Part shown: one piece after another, positions 16,817-25,190 of the stretch | How positions within the stretch are numbered: position 1 is the stretch's first letter | Layout: every line of letters starts with the position of its first letter | Origin: CAJJBL01 sp964519035 | Lineage (GTDB): Bacteria > Pseudomonadota > Alphaproteobacteria > Puniceispirillales > Marisalimonadaceae | Length of the DNA stretch: 64,000 nt | Assembly (NCBI GenBank): GCA_964519035.1 | Contig: CAZFKZ010000004.1 | Span: 17,312-81,311, forward strand | Direction: 5' to 3' | Program-made: the position numbers and the translations under genes | The notes under the pieces: model-generated | The model's input: only the letters and a program-made list of their open reading frames with translations | Databases searched by the model: none | Told to the model about the DNA's origin: nothing

Positions 16817-18822
16817 GATTTTACCCTTGATAATTCTTGTTTATTAGGCATGAGATAGAGACTAATTAGAAAAACTAATCCAATTCCATTTATAGCAAAG
16901 CCTGAAAAACCCATAAAGTTAATTAGTGGAGGTATTAAAAGTAACAAAGATGCAATTAGTGCGATTAATCTCTTTGAAAATGATAATGCTCCTTTAAGCC
17001 ATCCTTCTAGTCCAAGTGTCATTGCCCAATAGGCTGCTAAGACAGAAATTAAGCTATATAAGCTAATCAAAATTGGACCTTGTAATAATAGTGAAGGATT
17101 ATAGACAAATGCAAAAGGTACTATGTATTTAGCTATTCCAACTTTACTTGACTCAAAAGCTGTGGCCATGGGGGGTGACTTTGCAATGGCTGCTCCTGCA
17201 AAAGATGCTAATGCCACTGGAGGTGTAATTGACGATACAACTCCAAAATAAAATGCAAACATGTGTGCCGCTACTGGAAGAATACCGGCTTTAACAAGCG
17301 ATGGAACTATCAAAGCTGCAACTGTTATATACACTGCAGTGGTTGTCATACCCATTCCTAGGATAATAGCGGCGACAGCTGTTAAACATAATAGAGGGAA
17401 TAAGTTTCCACCTGATAAATCTATAACAGATTGTGTAAATTTTAATCCTAATCCAGACACAAAGACTGAACCTATAATAACACCAGCGCAAGCGCATGCT
17501 ATAGTAACAGGGACAGTTGATTTAATCCCAGCTTCAAAGGCACTTAAAATATCAACTACTGACATTCTAGTTTTAGCTTTTAAAAAACTAAGTAATATTA
17601 CAGATACAATACTCCAAAAACCTGCTGTCATTGCAGTATAGCCTATAATAAGAAGTCCTATTAATACCCCTAAAGATATTAGCATATGCCATCCATCTTT
17701 AAGAACTTCAAAAACATTAGGTAATCGTGACTTATCAATTTTCTCAATACCATGTTTTTCTGCTTCAACATGGACCATGAAATATATAGTAGCAAAATAT
17801 AAAAAAGCAGGAATAATTGCTGCTAAAATAACGAAAGAATATGATGACTCTAGAAACTCTGCCATTATAAATGCTGCAGCACCCATAATTGGAGGTGTTA
17901 TTTGTCCACCAGAAGATGCGCAAGCCTCAACCGCTGCAGCAAATCTTGGTCGATAGCCATAATTTTTCATTAAAGGAATGGTAAATGAACCAGTTGTAAC
18001 AACATTAGCTACTGCTGATCCATATACTGTTCCCGTCATTCCTGAAGCTACAACAGCGGCTTTAGCGGGGCCACCAACTCTATGACCAGTTAAAGCAACT
18101 GCAAGATCTACAAAAAATCTACCAACACCTGATCTAATCAGAATACTTCCAAAAATAATAAAAAGAACTATATAAGTTGATGCAACATAAAGTGGAATTC
18201 CAAAAATACCATCAGATGTCATAAAAAGAGTATCAATAAACTTGTTGAAGCGTGTAGGCGGGCCATAAAAAAAACCAAAAAATTTATCTGCATATAATGC
18301 GTGTATTACAAAAAAGCCTGCCACAAAAACCATCGCCCAACCCACGGTTCTTCTAGTTGCATCAAATAATAGTATCATAAAAATGGCCCCAACTAATATA
18401 TCGCCAGGGTCTTTATCACCATATCTAAGGTTGAAAGCTTCAATATCCCAAATAGTCCAAGCTTGAACAAATAGAATTAAGATTATAATTGCTATGTCAG
18501 TTATAAAACCGCCCATTCTAAGATAATTATCTTTAGAGCCAGGAATTAATATTTTCTCTTTGATACTTGACCTAAACAGAGGTTTAAAAAATATTGCCAA
18601 AACCATCATTACTGAAAGATGAACTGATCTAAAAGATCTACCTTCTGGAGTTCCATAAACAGCAACATAAAGATGATATAAAGCTAAACTTATGGATAAC
18701 CATGAGCATACAACTATTATCCAGTAAGTGAGTGACTTATCTTTATTCCATAAAAGCAACTCGTCTAAAAAACTATATTCTTTTATCTCATTATATTCTA
18801 ATTTTTTTAAATTATTGCTCAT
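16813..18822 (-). CDS. TRAP transporter fused permease (4TM/12TM), TAXI type
   Basis: Membrane component of a tripartite ATP-independent periplasmic (TRAP) importer, driven by an ion gradient. The 669-residue protein fuses the small DctQ-like part (N-terminal) and the large DctM-like part, shown by many hydrophobic segments and motifs such as GMTGTVYGSAVANVVTTGSF, then ACASSGGQITPPIMGAAAF and GVVSSITPPVALA. ATG 18822 is chosen since GAGAAAAA precedes it; the longer GTG start at 18858 lies inside a hairpin. It follows the solute receptor gene and is coupled to the 68-aa protein. Confidence 0.93.
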   Translation of the reverse strand: MSNNLKKLEYNEIKEYSFLDELLLWNKDKSLTYWIIVVCSWLSISLALYHLYVAVYGTPEGRSFRSVHLSVMMVLAIFFKPLFRSSIKEKILIPGSKDNYLRMGGFITDIAIIILILFVQAWTIWDIEAFNLRYGDKDPGDILVGAIFMILLFDATRRTVGWAMVFVAGFFVIHALYADKFFGFFYGPPTRFNKFIDTLFMTSDGIFGIPLYVASTYIVLFIIFGSILIRSGVGRFFVDLAVALTGHRVGGPAKAAVVASGMTGTVYGSAVANVVTTGSFTIPLMKNYGYRPRFAAAVEACASSGGQITPPIMGAAAFIMAEFLESSYSFVILAAIIPAFLYFATIYFMVHVEAEKHGIEKIDKSRLPNVFEVLKDGWHMLISLGVLIGLLIIGYTAMTAGFWSIVSVILLSFLKAKTRMSVVDILSAFEAGIKSTVPVTIACACAGVIIGSVFVSGLGLKFTQSVIDLSGGNLFPLLCLTAVAAIILGMGMTTTAVYITVAALIVPSLVKAGILPVAAHMFAFYFGVVSSITPPVALASFAGAAIAKSPPMATAFESSKVGIAKYIVPFAFVYNPSLLLQGPILISLYSLISVLAAYWAMTLGLEGWLKGALSFSKRLIALIASLLLLIPPLINFMGFSGFAINGIGLVFLISLYLMPNKQELSRVKS

Positions 18823-18850
18823 TTTTTTCTCATTGATGTCATTAAAATAA

Positions 18851-18877
18851 AAGGGCACGTTTAAACCACGTGCCCTT
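18851..18877 (-). terminator. Intercistronic hairpin between TAXI receptor and TRAP permease
   Basis: AAGGGCACGT (18851-18860) pairs with ACGTGCCCTT (18868-18877) in a 10-bp GC-containing stem around a 7-nt loop, in DNA that is otherwise AT-rich. On the minus strand it is followed by TTTTATTTT. It begins about 20 nt after the receptor stop. Such hairpins between binding protein and permease genes commonly cause partial termination and protect the upstream message, giving more receptor than permease. The same sequence reads as a weaker terminator on the plus strand. Confidence 0.75.
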
Positions 18878-18896
18878 TATAAAAGTTAAGTTAATT

Positions 18897-19856
18897 TTAC
18901 TTAATTAAACCTTTTTCTTTATAGTATTTAGCTGCACCAGGATGAATTGGTACTGCTGCACCATTTAAAGCATCAGCAAATTTAACTTTTTTCCAAATTG
19001 ATTTAACTTCAGCAAAAGTACCATGATTATCCCAGAAAACTTTAGTCATCTTATAAACCATTTCGTCTGAAAGATCCTTATTTACAATCATAGATGTCAC
19101 AATTCCCAAAGATGGAACATCTTTATCTAATGATTTATATGCACTAGCTGGAATGTTTCCATAAATATAACCAGGGTTATTCTTTACCAAGTTATCAATT
19201 CTATTTTTAGGTAACCCGATAAATCTAATTCCAGGACTATTCTCAAGTTCAATAAAGCTTGCTTGTGGAACAGAAGTAGCTGCCATAAACACGTCAGCTT
19301 GTCCATCTTTCATAAGAGCAACTGATTCTTTGTAACTTACCATATGCACTACACCACCATTTTTTTTAACGGTATTGAAGTCAAACCCATATTCTTTGAA
19401 AATTGATTCGCAAAATGCGGTTCCAGTCCATTTTGGTTTACCTGGGCTAATGTTAGCACCTTTCATATCTTCAAATGTTTTGATTTTTGAATCAGCTCTG
19501 ACAGCTACTTGAAAAGTTGCAGGATATAAAGTTGCAAAATAACGAATATTTTTTTGCGCTTTTTTAAACTTACCCTTACCTGCATATCCGTTGGCAACAG
19601 TGTGAGCATAACTCCAACCTATTTCAGCATCACCACCACTAACTGAAAGAACATTTGAAATTCCGCCGCCAGACGTATTTGAAGTAGCAGTTCCTTTTAT
19701 TTCAGCTTGCATAGTTTGCATTATTTTTGCACCAAGGGGATACCATGATCCTCCAGCTGGACCAGAAACCATTCTAAGGAATGTGTCGGCGTTAGCCATT
19801 GTAGACGTTGCTATTATCGAAGAAGCAACAAGTATTACGCTTGAAATTCGTTTCAT
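18897..19856 (-). CDS. TAXI family TRAP transporter solute-binding protein
   Basis: Periplasmic receptor of the TAXI class of TRAP importers. The 319 residues include a signal peptide ending around TMANA, followed by the family's N-terminal signature LRMVSGPAGGSWYPLGAKI and NTSGGGISNVLSVSGGDAEI, which contacts ligand. TAXI receptors bind small anionic organic acids such as glutamate or 2-oxoglutarate; here the ligand is not known. The gene is first in the TRAP cluster and transcribed divergently from the HMG-CoA-lyase-like gene. GGGGG lies before its start codon. Confidence 0.93.
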   Translation of the reverse strand: MKRISSVILVASSIIATSTMANADTFLRMVSGPAGGSWYPLGAKIMQTMQAEIKGTATSNTSGGGISNVLSVSGGDAEIGWSYAHTVANGYAGKGKFKKAQKNIRYFATLYPATFQVAVRADSKIKTFEDMKGANISPGKPKWTGTAFCESIFKEYGFDFNTVKKNGGVVHMVSYKESVALMKDGQADVFMAATSVPQASFIELENSPGIRFIGLPKNRIDNLVKNNPGYIYGNIPASAYKSLDKDVPSLGIVTSMIVNKDLSDEMVYKMTKVFWDNHGTFAEVKSIWKKVKFADALNGAAVPIHPGAAKYYKEKGLIK

Positions 19857-19947
19857 TAAAAACCCCCGTTTTGTTAAATTATTAAATTAGTTAGTTATTA
19901 TCACAGTTTATTTGATAAAAGGTCAAGTTTTGTTGTATTATTTTAAA

Positions 19948-19964
19948 TATTATTTCAAATAATA
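19948..19964. promoter_or_regulatory. Inverted repeat in the divergent promoter region
   Basis: TATTATTT-C-AAATAATA is a perfect 8-bp inverted repeat with one central base, midway in the 215-bp divergent spacer between the TRAP receptor and the HMG-CoA-lyase-like gene. A related half, TATTATTTT, occurs just before it (19936-19944). It could be an operator for a local regulator, but the site is composed only of A/T apart from the centre, so chance is quite possible. Confidence 0.3.
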
Positions 19965-20071
19965 AAAGTATAGAAGTCATGAATGCTATATTAACAATTT
20001 TATGTTAAACAAGTTAAATATATATATTGTTTTAAAGTGTTAATATTAAATCTTAATTGGAGTAAATTGTT

Positions 20072-21010
20072 GTGGAAATAAAAAAAGTTAAAATTACAGA
20101 AGTTGGACCTCGCGATGGATTTCAATCTGAAAAAACAGTTTTAAAAACGGAAGATAAAATTAATATCATTAATGATTTAATAGATTCAGGATTCCCACGT
20201 ATAGAAGTTTCTTCATTTGTCTCTCCAAAAGCAATTCCCCAATTAGCTGATGCTGAGATGATACTTAATAACGTTAAAAGAAGTACTAATACTACTTTAG
20301 CTGCATTAGTTCCAAATGCTAGAGGGGCACTTAGAGCGGTTGAAGCAAATTTAGATGAAATTGTGGTTTTTTTGTCAGCATCTGAAAGCCATAACACAAA
20401 AAATGTAAACAGAACTGTAAAAGACTCACTAGCTGGATTTAAAGACATAGCAGACATAGCTGGAAAAAATAATATTCCAATCCAAGGAGATATTGCCACC
20501 GCATTTGGATGTCCTTTTGAAGGAAATGTTTCTTCCAAAAGATTAGTTGAAATTTCAAAAGAATATAAACAAATGGGTTTTAAAGGAGTTACCTTAGGCG
20601 ACACAACTGGAATGGCAACTCCTCCAGTAGTAACCGAAGCTGTTGATTCAATTAGACAAGCTTTGCCAGATTTTAATATTACACTGCATTTTCACAATAC
20701 AAGAGGTATTGGTTTAGCTAACGTAATGTCTGCTTTAAATTTAGGTATAACAGATTATGAAAGTTGTTTTGGTGGAATGGGAGGTTGTCCTTTTGCGCCA
20801 AATGCGACTGGTAATATTTGTTCAGAAGATTTAATTTATTTGTTACATGAAATGGGTATTGAAACAGGTATTGATTTAGATAAATTAATTTCAATTGCGC
20901 AAAATGTAGAAAATTTAGTAGGTCATAAGTTGCCCGGTCAAGTAATGAGAGCTGGGCATAGATTATTATCCTATTCAATGGATGAAGTTCCTACAGCTGT
21001 TGGTGCTTAA
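20072..21010 (+). CDS. HMG-CoA lyase-like acyl-CoA lyase (HMGL family)
   Basis: The 312-residue TIM-barrel protein matches hydroxymethylglutaryl-CoA lyase, which splits HMG-CoA into acetyl-CoA and acetoacetate. Motifs seen are EVGPRDGFQSEKT with the catalytic Arg and Asp, the metal-binding HFHNTRG and the Cys-bearing loop GGMGGCPFAPNATGN. The start is GTG with GGAG 9 nt upstream. The stop abuts the CoA-transferase start (TAAATG). The neighbours suggest it might cleave a related 3-hydroxyacyl-CoA, such as citramalyl-CoA, rather than HMG-CoA; this is inference. Confidence 0.9.
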   Translation: MEIKKVKITEVGPRDGFQSEKTVLKTEDKINIINDLIDSGFPRIEVSSFVSPKAIPQLADAEMILNNVKRSTNTTLAALVPNARGALRAVEANLDEIVVFLSASESHNTKNVNRTVKDSLAGFKDIADIAGKNNIPIQGDIATAFGCPFEGNVSSKRLVEISKEYKQMGFKGVTLGDTTGMATPPVVTEAVDSIRQALPDFNITLHFHNTRGIGLANVMSALNLGITDYESCFGGMGGCPFAPNATGNICSEDLIYLLHEMGIETGIDLDKLISIAQNVENLVGHKLPGQVMRAGHRLLSYSMDEVPTAVGA

Positions 21011-22171
21011 ATGGAAAAAGATAATACTAATGGAGCACTTTCAGGTATCAAAGTAATTGATCTTACAAGAGTACTTTCAGGCCCATTTTGTACTATGTTG
21101 TTAGCTGATATGGGAGCTGAGGTTATTAAAATCGAACCTCCAAAAGGTGACAATGTAAGAAATCAAGGAGATATGGTTGACGGTTACAGCTCATACTTTG
21201 CTCAGTTTAATAGAAATAAAAAATCCGTAATTTTAGATTTATACAAAGAAGCTGATAAAGATATTCTTAAATTATTATTGAGTGATGCAGATGTTGTTGT
21301 AGAAAATTTTAAAGCTGGGGTTTTTGCTAAAATGGGTTTTGATGACCAAGTCTTAAAATCTATAAATCCAAGACTAATTAGTGCTTCTGTAAATGGTTTT
21401 GGTAGTAAAGGTGAGATGAGTGAAAGGCCTGCTTTTGATTTTATTGCACAGGCTTTAAGTGGTTTTATGTCTTTAAATGGAACAGAAGGCAGTGGACCAA
21501 TGCGTTCTGCCATACCTATATCTGATTTAGTAGCAGGACTATATTGTTCTTTTGGTATTGTGTGTGCTTTACACTCAAGAGTAAAAAGCAATAAAGGTCA
21601 AAAAGTTGAATCAAGTTTAACGTCTGGATTAATTTCGATGATGGCTTATTTATCGTCAGAAAGTTTTGTAAATGGCATAGCTCCAAAAAAATCAGGTAAT
21701 AATCATCCTATTTTAGCACCCTATGGTTTATTTAAATCATCAGACGGAGAGGTGGCTGTGGCCCCGGCAAGTAACAAATTTTGTAGTATATTTTTGGAAT
21801 GTATTGGATTAACAGATTTATTAAATCAGGAAATTTATAAAAATAACGAAAATAGGATGAAAAATAGATTAACTTTAAATGATATAATTAACAAAAAAAT
21901 GATAAAGGAAACATCTGATTATTGGATTAAAAAATTAAATGACTCTGGTTGTCCTGCTGCTAAAGTAGCATCTCTTCCAGAAGCTCTTAATAGTCAATTG
22001 ATTAAAGACACTGAAATGGTGATAAGCTCATCAGGTCCTGAAGGAAGAAAAATTAAAATGACAGGATTTCCAGTGAAATTATCTGAAACACCCGCTCAAC
22101 TATATAGATCTCCTCCATTACTAGGTGAGCATACAGACGAAGTTCTAAAGGCATTAAAAAATAATAATTAA
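21011..22171 (+). CDS. CaiB/BaiF family CoA-transferase
   Basis: Type III CoA-transferase that moves CoA between carboxylic acids. The 386-residue protein has the family start GIKVIDLTRVLSGPFCTMLL, then GAEVIKIEPPKGD, and the catalytic Asp at about residue 172 in IPISDLVAGLYC. It starts directly after the lyase stop and is followed by a crotonase. Activation of a dicarboxylic acid with CoA by this enzyme, then hydration and cleavage by its neighbours, would be a coherent pathway, as in itaconate or similar C5-acid catabolism. The substrate is not proven. Confidence 0.9.
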   Translation: MEKDNTNGALSGIKVIDLTRVLSGPFCTMLLADMGAEVIKIEPPKGDNVRNQGDMVDGYSSYFAQFNRNKKSVILDLYKEADKDILKLLLSDADVVVENFKAGVFAKMGFDDQVLKSINPRLISASVNGFGSKGEMSERPAFDFIAQALSGFMSLNGTEGSGPMRSAIPISDLVAGLYCSFGIVCALHSRVKSNKGQKVESSLTSGLISMMAYLSSESFVNGIAPKKSGNNHPILAPYGLFKSSDGEVAVAPASNKFCSIFLECIGLTDLLNQEIYKNNENRMKNRLTLNDIINKKMIKETSDYWIKKLNDSGCPAAKVASLPEALNSQLIKDTEMVISSSGPEGRKIKMTGFPVKLSETPAQLYRSPPLLGEHTDEVLKALKNNN

Positions 22172-22183
22172 ACGAGGGTTATA

Positions 22184-22975
22184 ATGGAATTAAAAACAAT
22201 AAATTTTAAAATAGAAAATGACATAGCATTTATTGAATTAAATAGGCCTGATCATTATAATTCGTTAAATCAAGATATGGCAGAAGATTTATTCAAGGTA
22301 TCGTTAGAATGTGATGATAATACAAATATAAGGTCAGTGCTATTAACTGGAGTTGGTGATAAAGCTTTTTGTGCAGGTGGTGATTTAAATTCATTTAATA
22401 AATACGGTGATAAAATTTCTAGCCATTTAAAAGAAGTTACAACTATTCTTCACGGAGCGATTTCAAGATTATCAAGAATGAATGCTCCTCTGGTGGTCGC
22501 TGTCAATGGTGTTGCTGCTGGTGCGGGATTCTCTTTTGTAGGTTTTGCAGATATTGCAATTGCATCAACAAACGCTACATTTGTATCAGCCTATTCTAAA
22601 GCAGGTTTAACACCAGACGGGTCTTCTACCTATTTTCTTCCAAGAATTATTGGTAGTAGAAGATATACTGAATTAGTTCTAACTAATAGAGTTTTAAGTG
22701 CAGACGAAGCTTTAGATTGGGGGCTTATAAATAAAGTTGTAGACTTTAAAGATTTACAAACCGAAGCTCTTATACTAGCTAAAAAGTTTGCTGAAGGTCC
22801 TACTTTAGCTTATGGCAAAATAAAAAATTTAGTACATAATAGTTTTATAGATTCATTAGAGGGACAAATGGAATTTGAAGCTAGAATGATTGCGGAATCA
22901 GCTAAAACTAAAGACGGAATTAAAGGTGTGGATGGTTTTGTAAATAAAAAGTCAGTCTCTTTTACAGGTGAATAA
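22184..22975 (+). CDS. Enoyl-CoA hydratase/isomerase (crotonase family)
   Basis: The 263-residue protein shows crotonase oxyanion-hole motifs FCAGGDLNSF (about 62-71) and GVAAGAGFSFVGFADIAIA (109 on). At the usual catalytic site it reads GLTPDGSSTYFLPRIIG, with Asp145 where the second hydratase glutamate is generally found. This arrangement resembles PaaG-type isomerases, so isomerase or lyase activity is possible. CGAGGG precedes the ATG. It lies 12 nt after the CoA-transferase. Confidence 0.88.
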   Translation: MELKTINFKIENDIAFIELNRPDHYNSLNQDMAEDLFKVSLECDDNTNIRSVLLTGVGDKAFCAGGDLNSFNKYGDKISSHLKEVTTILHGAISRLSRMNAPLVVAVNGVAAGAGFSFVGFADIAIASTNATFVSAYSKAGLTPDGSSTYFLPRIIGSRRYTELVLTNRVLSADEALDWGLINKVVDFKDLQTEALILAKKFAEGPTLAYGKIKNLVHNSFIDSLEGQMEFEARMIAESAKTKDGIKGVDGFVNKKSVSFTGE

Positions 22976-22990
22976 AAATTAAGGACGTAA

Positions 22991-24082
22991 ATGACTATTA
23001 ACATTTTAGCTTTTGATGGTGACGGTATCGGTCCAGAAATAATGACTTCAACTTTGGATGTTATAAGTTTTTTAAACACAAAGTTAAACTTAAACATTAA
23101 TATTGAAAAAGAAGTCATAGGATTTAAATCTTTAGAAACAGATGGAACAACTTTCACAGAAAAAGCTTTGTTTAAATCAAAAGAAGCGGATGGGATTATT
23201 TTAGGTCCAGTTGACCATAATAATTATCCTGACAAATCAGAAGGTGGGGTAAATCCTTCAGGCATTCTTCGTATAAAATTAGATTTGTTTGCCAATATTA
23301 GGCCAGCAAAAAATTATAAAAATGTTAAATCTCTATCTAAAAATATGAATTTAATAATTGTAAGAGAGAATACTGAAGGGTTCTATGCAGACAGGAACAT
23401 GTTTGACGGTAATGGTGAATTTAGTCCTGTTCAGGGTGTTGGTCTGGCATTTAGAAAAATTACAAAAAAAGCTTCTTTAAGAATAGCTGAATCTGCTTTT
23501 AACATTGCTAAGAACATATCTGCATCAACGGATAAAAAAATTAGAGTACATGCTATTCACAAAGCAAATGTAATGAGACTTACTGATGGAATTTTTCTAG
23601 ATGCTTGTCGTCAGATCTCCTTAAAATATGATAATATACATTATAAAGAGATGTTAGTTGATGCTTGTGCCGCTCACATAGTAAGGGATCCAAGTCAATT
23701 TGATATCATTTTGACTACTAATATGTTTGGTGATATTTTGTCAGACTTAGCTACAGAATTATCTGGTTCTTTGGGCTTGGCGGGCTCATTAAACGCTGGT
23801 GAAAGTCAAGCTATGGCTCAAGCACAACATGGTTCTGCTAATGATATTGCTGGGAAAAACATCGCTAATCCAATATCATTAATATTATCTACTAGCATGT
23901 TATTAAATTGGTTGGGAGATAAAAGAAAGTTGGAGAACCTTATTTTAGCATCGAGATTAATAAATAATTCTGTTATAAAGCTTTTAGAAACTGAAATAAA
24001 CTTAACTAAAGACCTTGGTGGAACAACTTCAACGCAAGAAACAACAAAAAAGTTAATTAATATTTTGAATCACTTTATTTAA
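22991..24082 (+). CDS. Isocitrate/isopropylmalate/tartrate dehydrogenase family protein
   Basis: NAD(P)- and metal-dependent beta-decarboxylating dehydrogenase of 2-hydroxyacids. The 363 residues include IVRENTEGFYADR, IHKANVMRLTDGIF and TTNMFGDILSDLATELSGSL, all family hallmarks around the metal and substrate sites. The family comprises IDH, LeuB and tartrate/malate decarboxylating enzymes. With no other leucine genes near, a role in the local acid pathway is more likely than LeuB. AAGGA lies about 5 nt ahead of the ATG. Confidence 0.9.
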   Translation: MTINILAFDGDGIGPEIMTSTLDVISFLNTKLNLNINIEKEVIGFKSLETDGTTFTEKALFKSKEADGIILGPVDHNNYPDKSEGGVNPSGILRIKLDLFANIRPAKNYKNVKSLSKNMNLIIVRENTEGFYADRNMFDGNGEFSPVQGVGLAFRKITKKASLRIAESAFNIAKNISASTDKKIRVHAIHKANVMRLTDGIFLDACRQISLKYDNIHYKEMLVDACAAHIVRDPSQFDIILTTNMFGDILSDLATELSGSLGLAGSLNAGESQAMAQAQHGSANDIAGKNIANPISLILSTSMLLNWLGDKRKLENLILASRLINNSVIKLLETEINLTKDLGGTTSTQETTKKLINILNHFI

Positions 24083-24089
24083 TAAAATT

Positions 24090-25190
24090 ATGTCAGATCA
24101 AATATCAATACCTACAGTCTATATGAGAGGAGGTACTTCTAAAGGGCTACTCTTCAATAAAAAACATTTGCCTATTAACCAGACTAAGTTGACAAGCTAT
24201 TTACTTGCAGCCATGGGCTCTCCAGACACAAGGCAAATAAATGGGATGGGCGGAGCTACTTCAGTCACTAGTAAAGTTTGTATTATATCAAAAAGTGAAA
24301 TTGCTAATGTTGATATTGACTATTTCTTTGCTCAGGTCTTAATTGATGAAGCTAAGGTTGATTATGGCCCTACTTGTGGAAACATGCTTTCTGCGGTTGG
24401 CCCTTTTGCTATAGAACAAGGTTTAATTGAAGCAACAGAAACCTATACTAAAATTGTAATAAGATCTGTAAACACAGGTGCAATAATTGATGCAACAATC
24501 CCCACTCCTAAAAAATTACTAACCTACTCTGGTGATTATAAAATTGCAGGAGTTCCAGGTAATGGGTCTCCAATCCTATTAAAATTTAAAAATATTGTAG
24601 GAGGAGCAACTGGAAAGCTTTTGCCTGCTGGACAAACAGTAACAAATATTAAAGGTGTTGAAGTAACTTGTTTAGATGTATCAATGCCAATTGCGATGGC
24701 CAATGCAAAGGATTTTGGCATAGACGGTAATGAAACTTCTTTAGTTTTAAATTCTAATAAAAATTTATTAAAAAAAATTGAAGAAATACGCCTGCTTGCA
24801 GGTTTAGAGATGGGCATGGGAAACGTAAATGGTAAAGTCTTACCAAAATTTGCACTACTATCTAAGCCTTTGCATGGAGGCACAATTACCTCAAGATATT
24901 TTACTCCTAAAACATGTCACGAGTCCCACGCTGCAACAGGCACTAATTGTATTGCTTCTGCATGTTTGATTTCAGGAACTGTGGCTTCAAAAATTGCAAA
25001 TATCAAAGCTACTGGAGAAGATACAATTATAATTGAGCATCCTTTGGGGTCTATAGATTGTATAGTGGAGACTTCAAGAACAACCCAAGAAACAGATAGT
25101 AAATATATAAAATCTTGCGGTGTATATCGTACCTCAAGAAAAATTATGGATGGAAATATCTATATCCCAAAAGACATTGAAAATGATTAA
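24090..25190 (+). CDS. PrpF-family (methyl)aconitate-type isomerase
   Basis: The 366-residue protein belongs to the PrpF/LigU family of double-bond isomerases that act on 2-methylaconitate, itaconate-like or 4-oxalomesaconate substrates. It shows IPTVYMRGGTSKGLLF at the N-terminus, the Cys-containing DYGPTCGNMLSAVGPFAIEQ and HAATGTNCIASACLISG. It lies 7 nt after the dehydrogenase and overlaps the next gene by 8 nt. A 2-methylaconitate role would imply prpB/C/D genes, which are not visible here. Confidence 0.9.
   Translation: MSDQISIPTVYMRGGTSKGLLFNKKHLPINQTKLTSYLLAAMGSPDTRQINGMGGATSVTSKVCIISKSEIANVDIDYFFAQVLIDEAKVDYGPTCGNMLSAVGPFAIEQGLIEATETYTKIVIRSVNTGAIIDATIPTPKKLLTYSGDYKIAGVPGNGSPILLKFKNIVGGATGKLLPAGQTVTNIKGVEVTCLDVSMPIAMANAKDFGIDGNETSLVLNSNKNLLKKIEEIRLLAGLEMGMGNVNGKVLPKFALLSKPLHGGTITSRYFTPKTCHESHAATGTNCIASACLISGTVASKIANIKATGEDTIIIEHPLGSIDCIVETSRTTQETDSKYIKSCGVYRTSRKIMDGNIYIPKDIEND

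Noticed and set aside
20122..20604. 160-codon minus-strand frame
   Set aside because: It lies wholly opposite the HMG-CoA-lyase-like gene and shows no domain or ribosome site.
25120..25182. Longer GTG start for the AbrB-type gene
   Set aside because: It would overlap PrpF by 71 nt; ATG 25183 gives an 8-nt overlap and a normal N-terminus.
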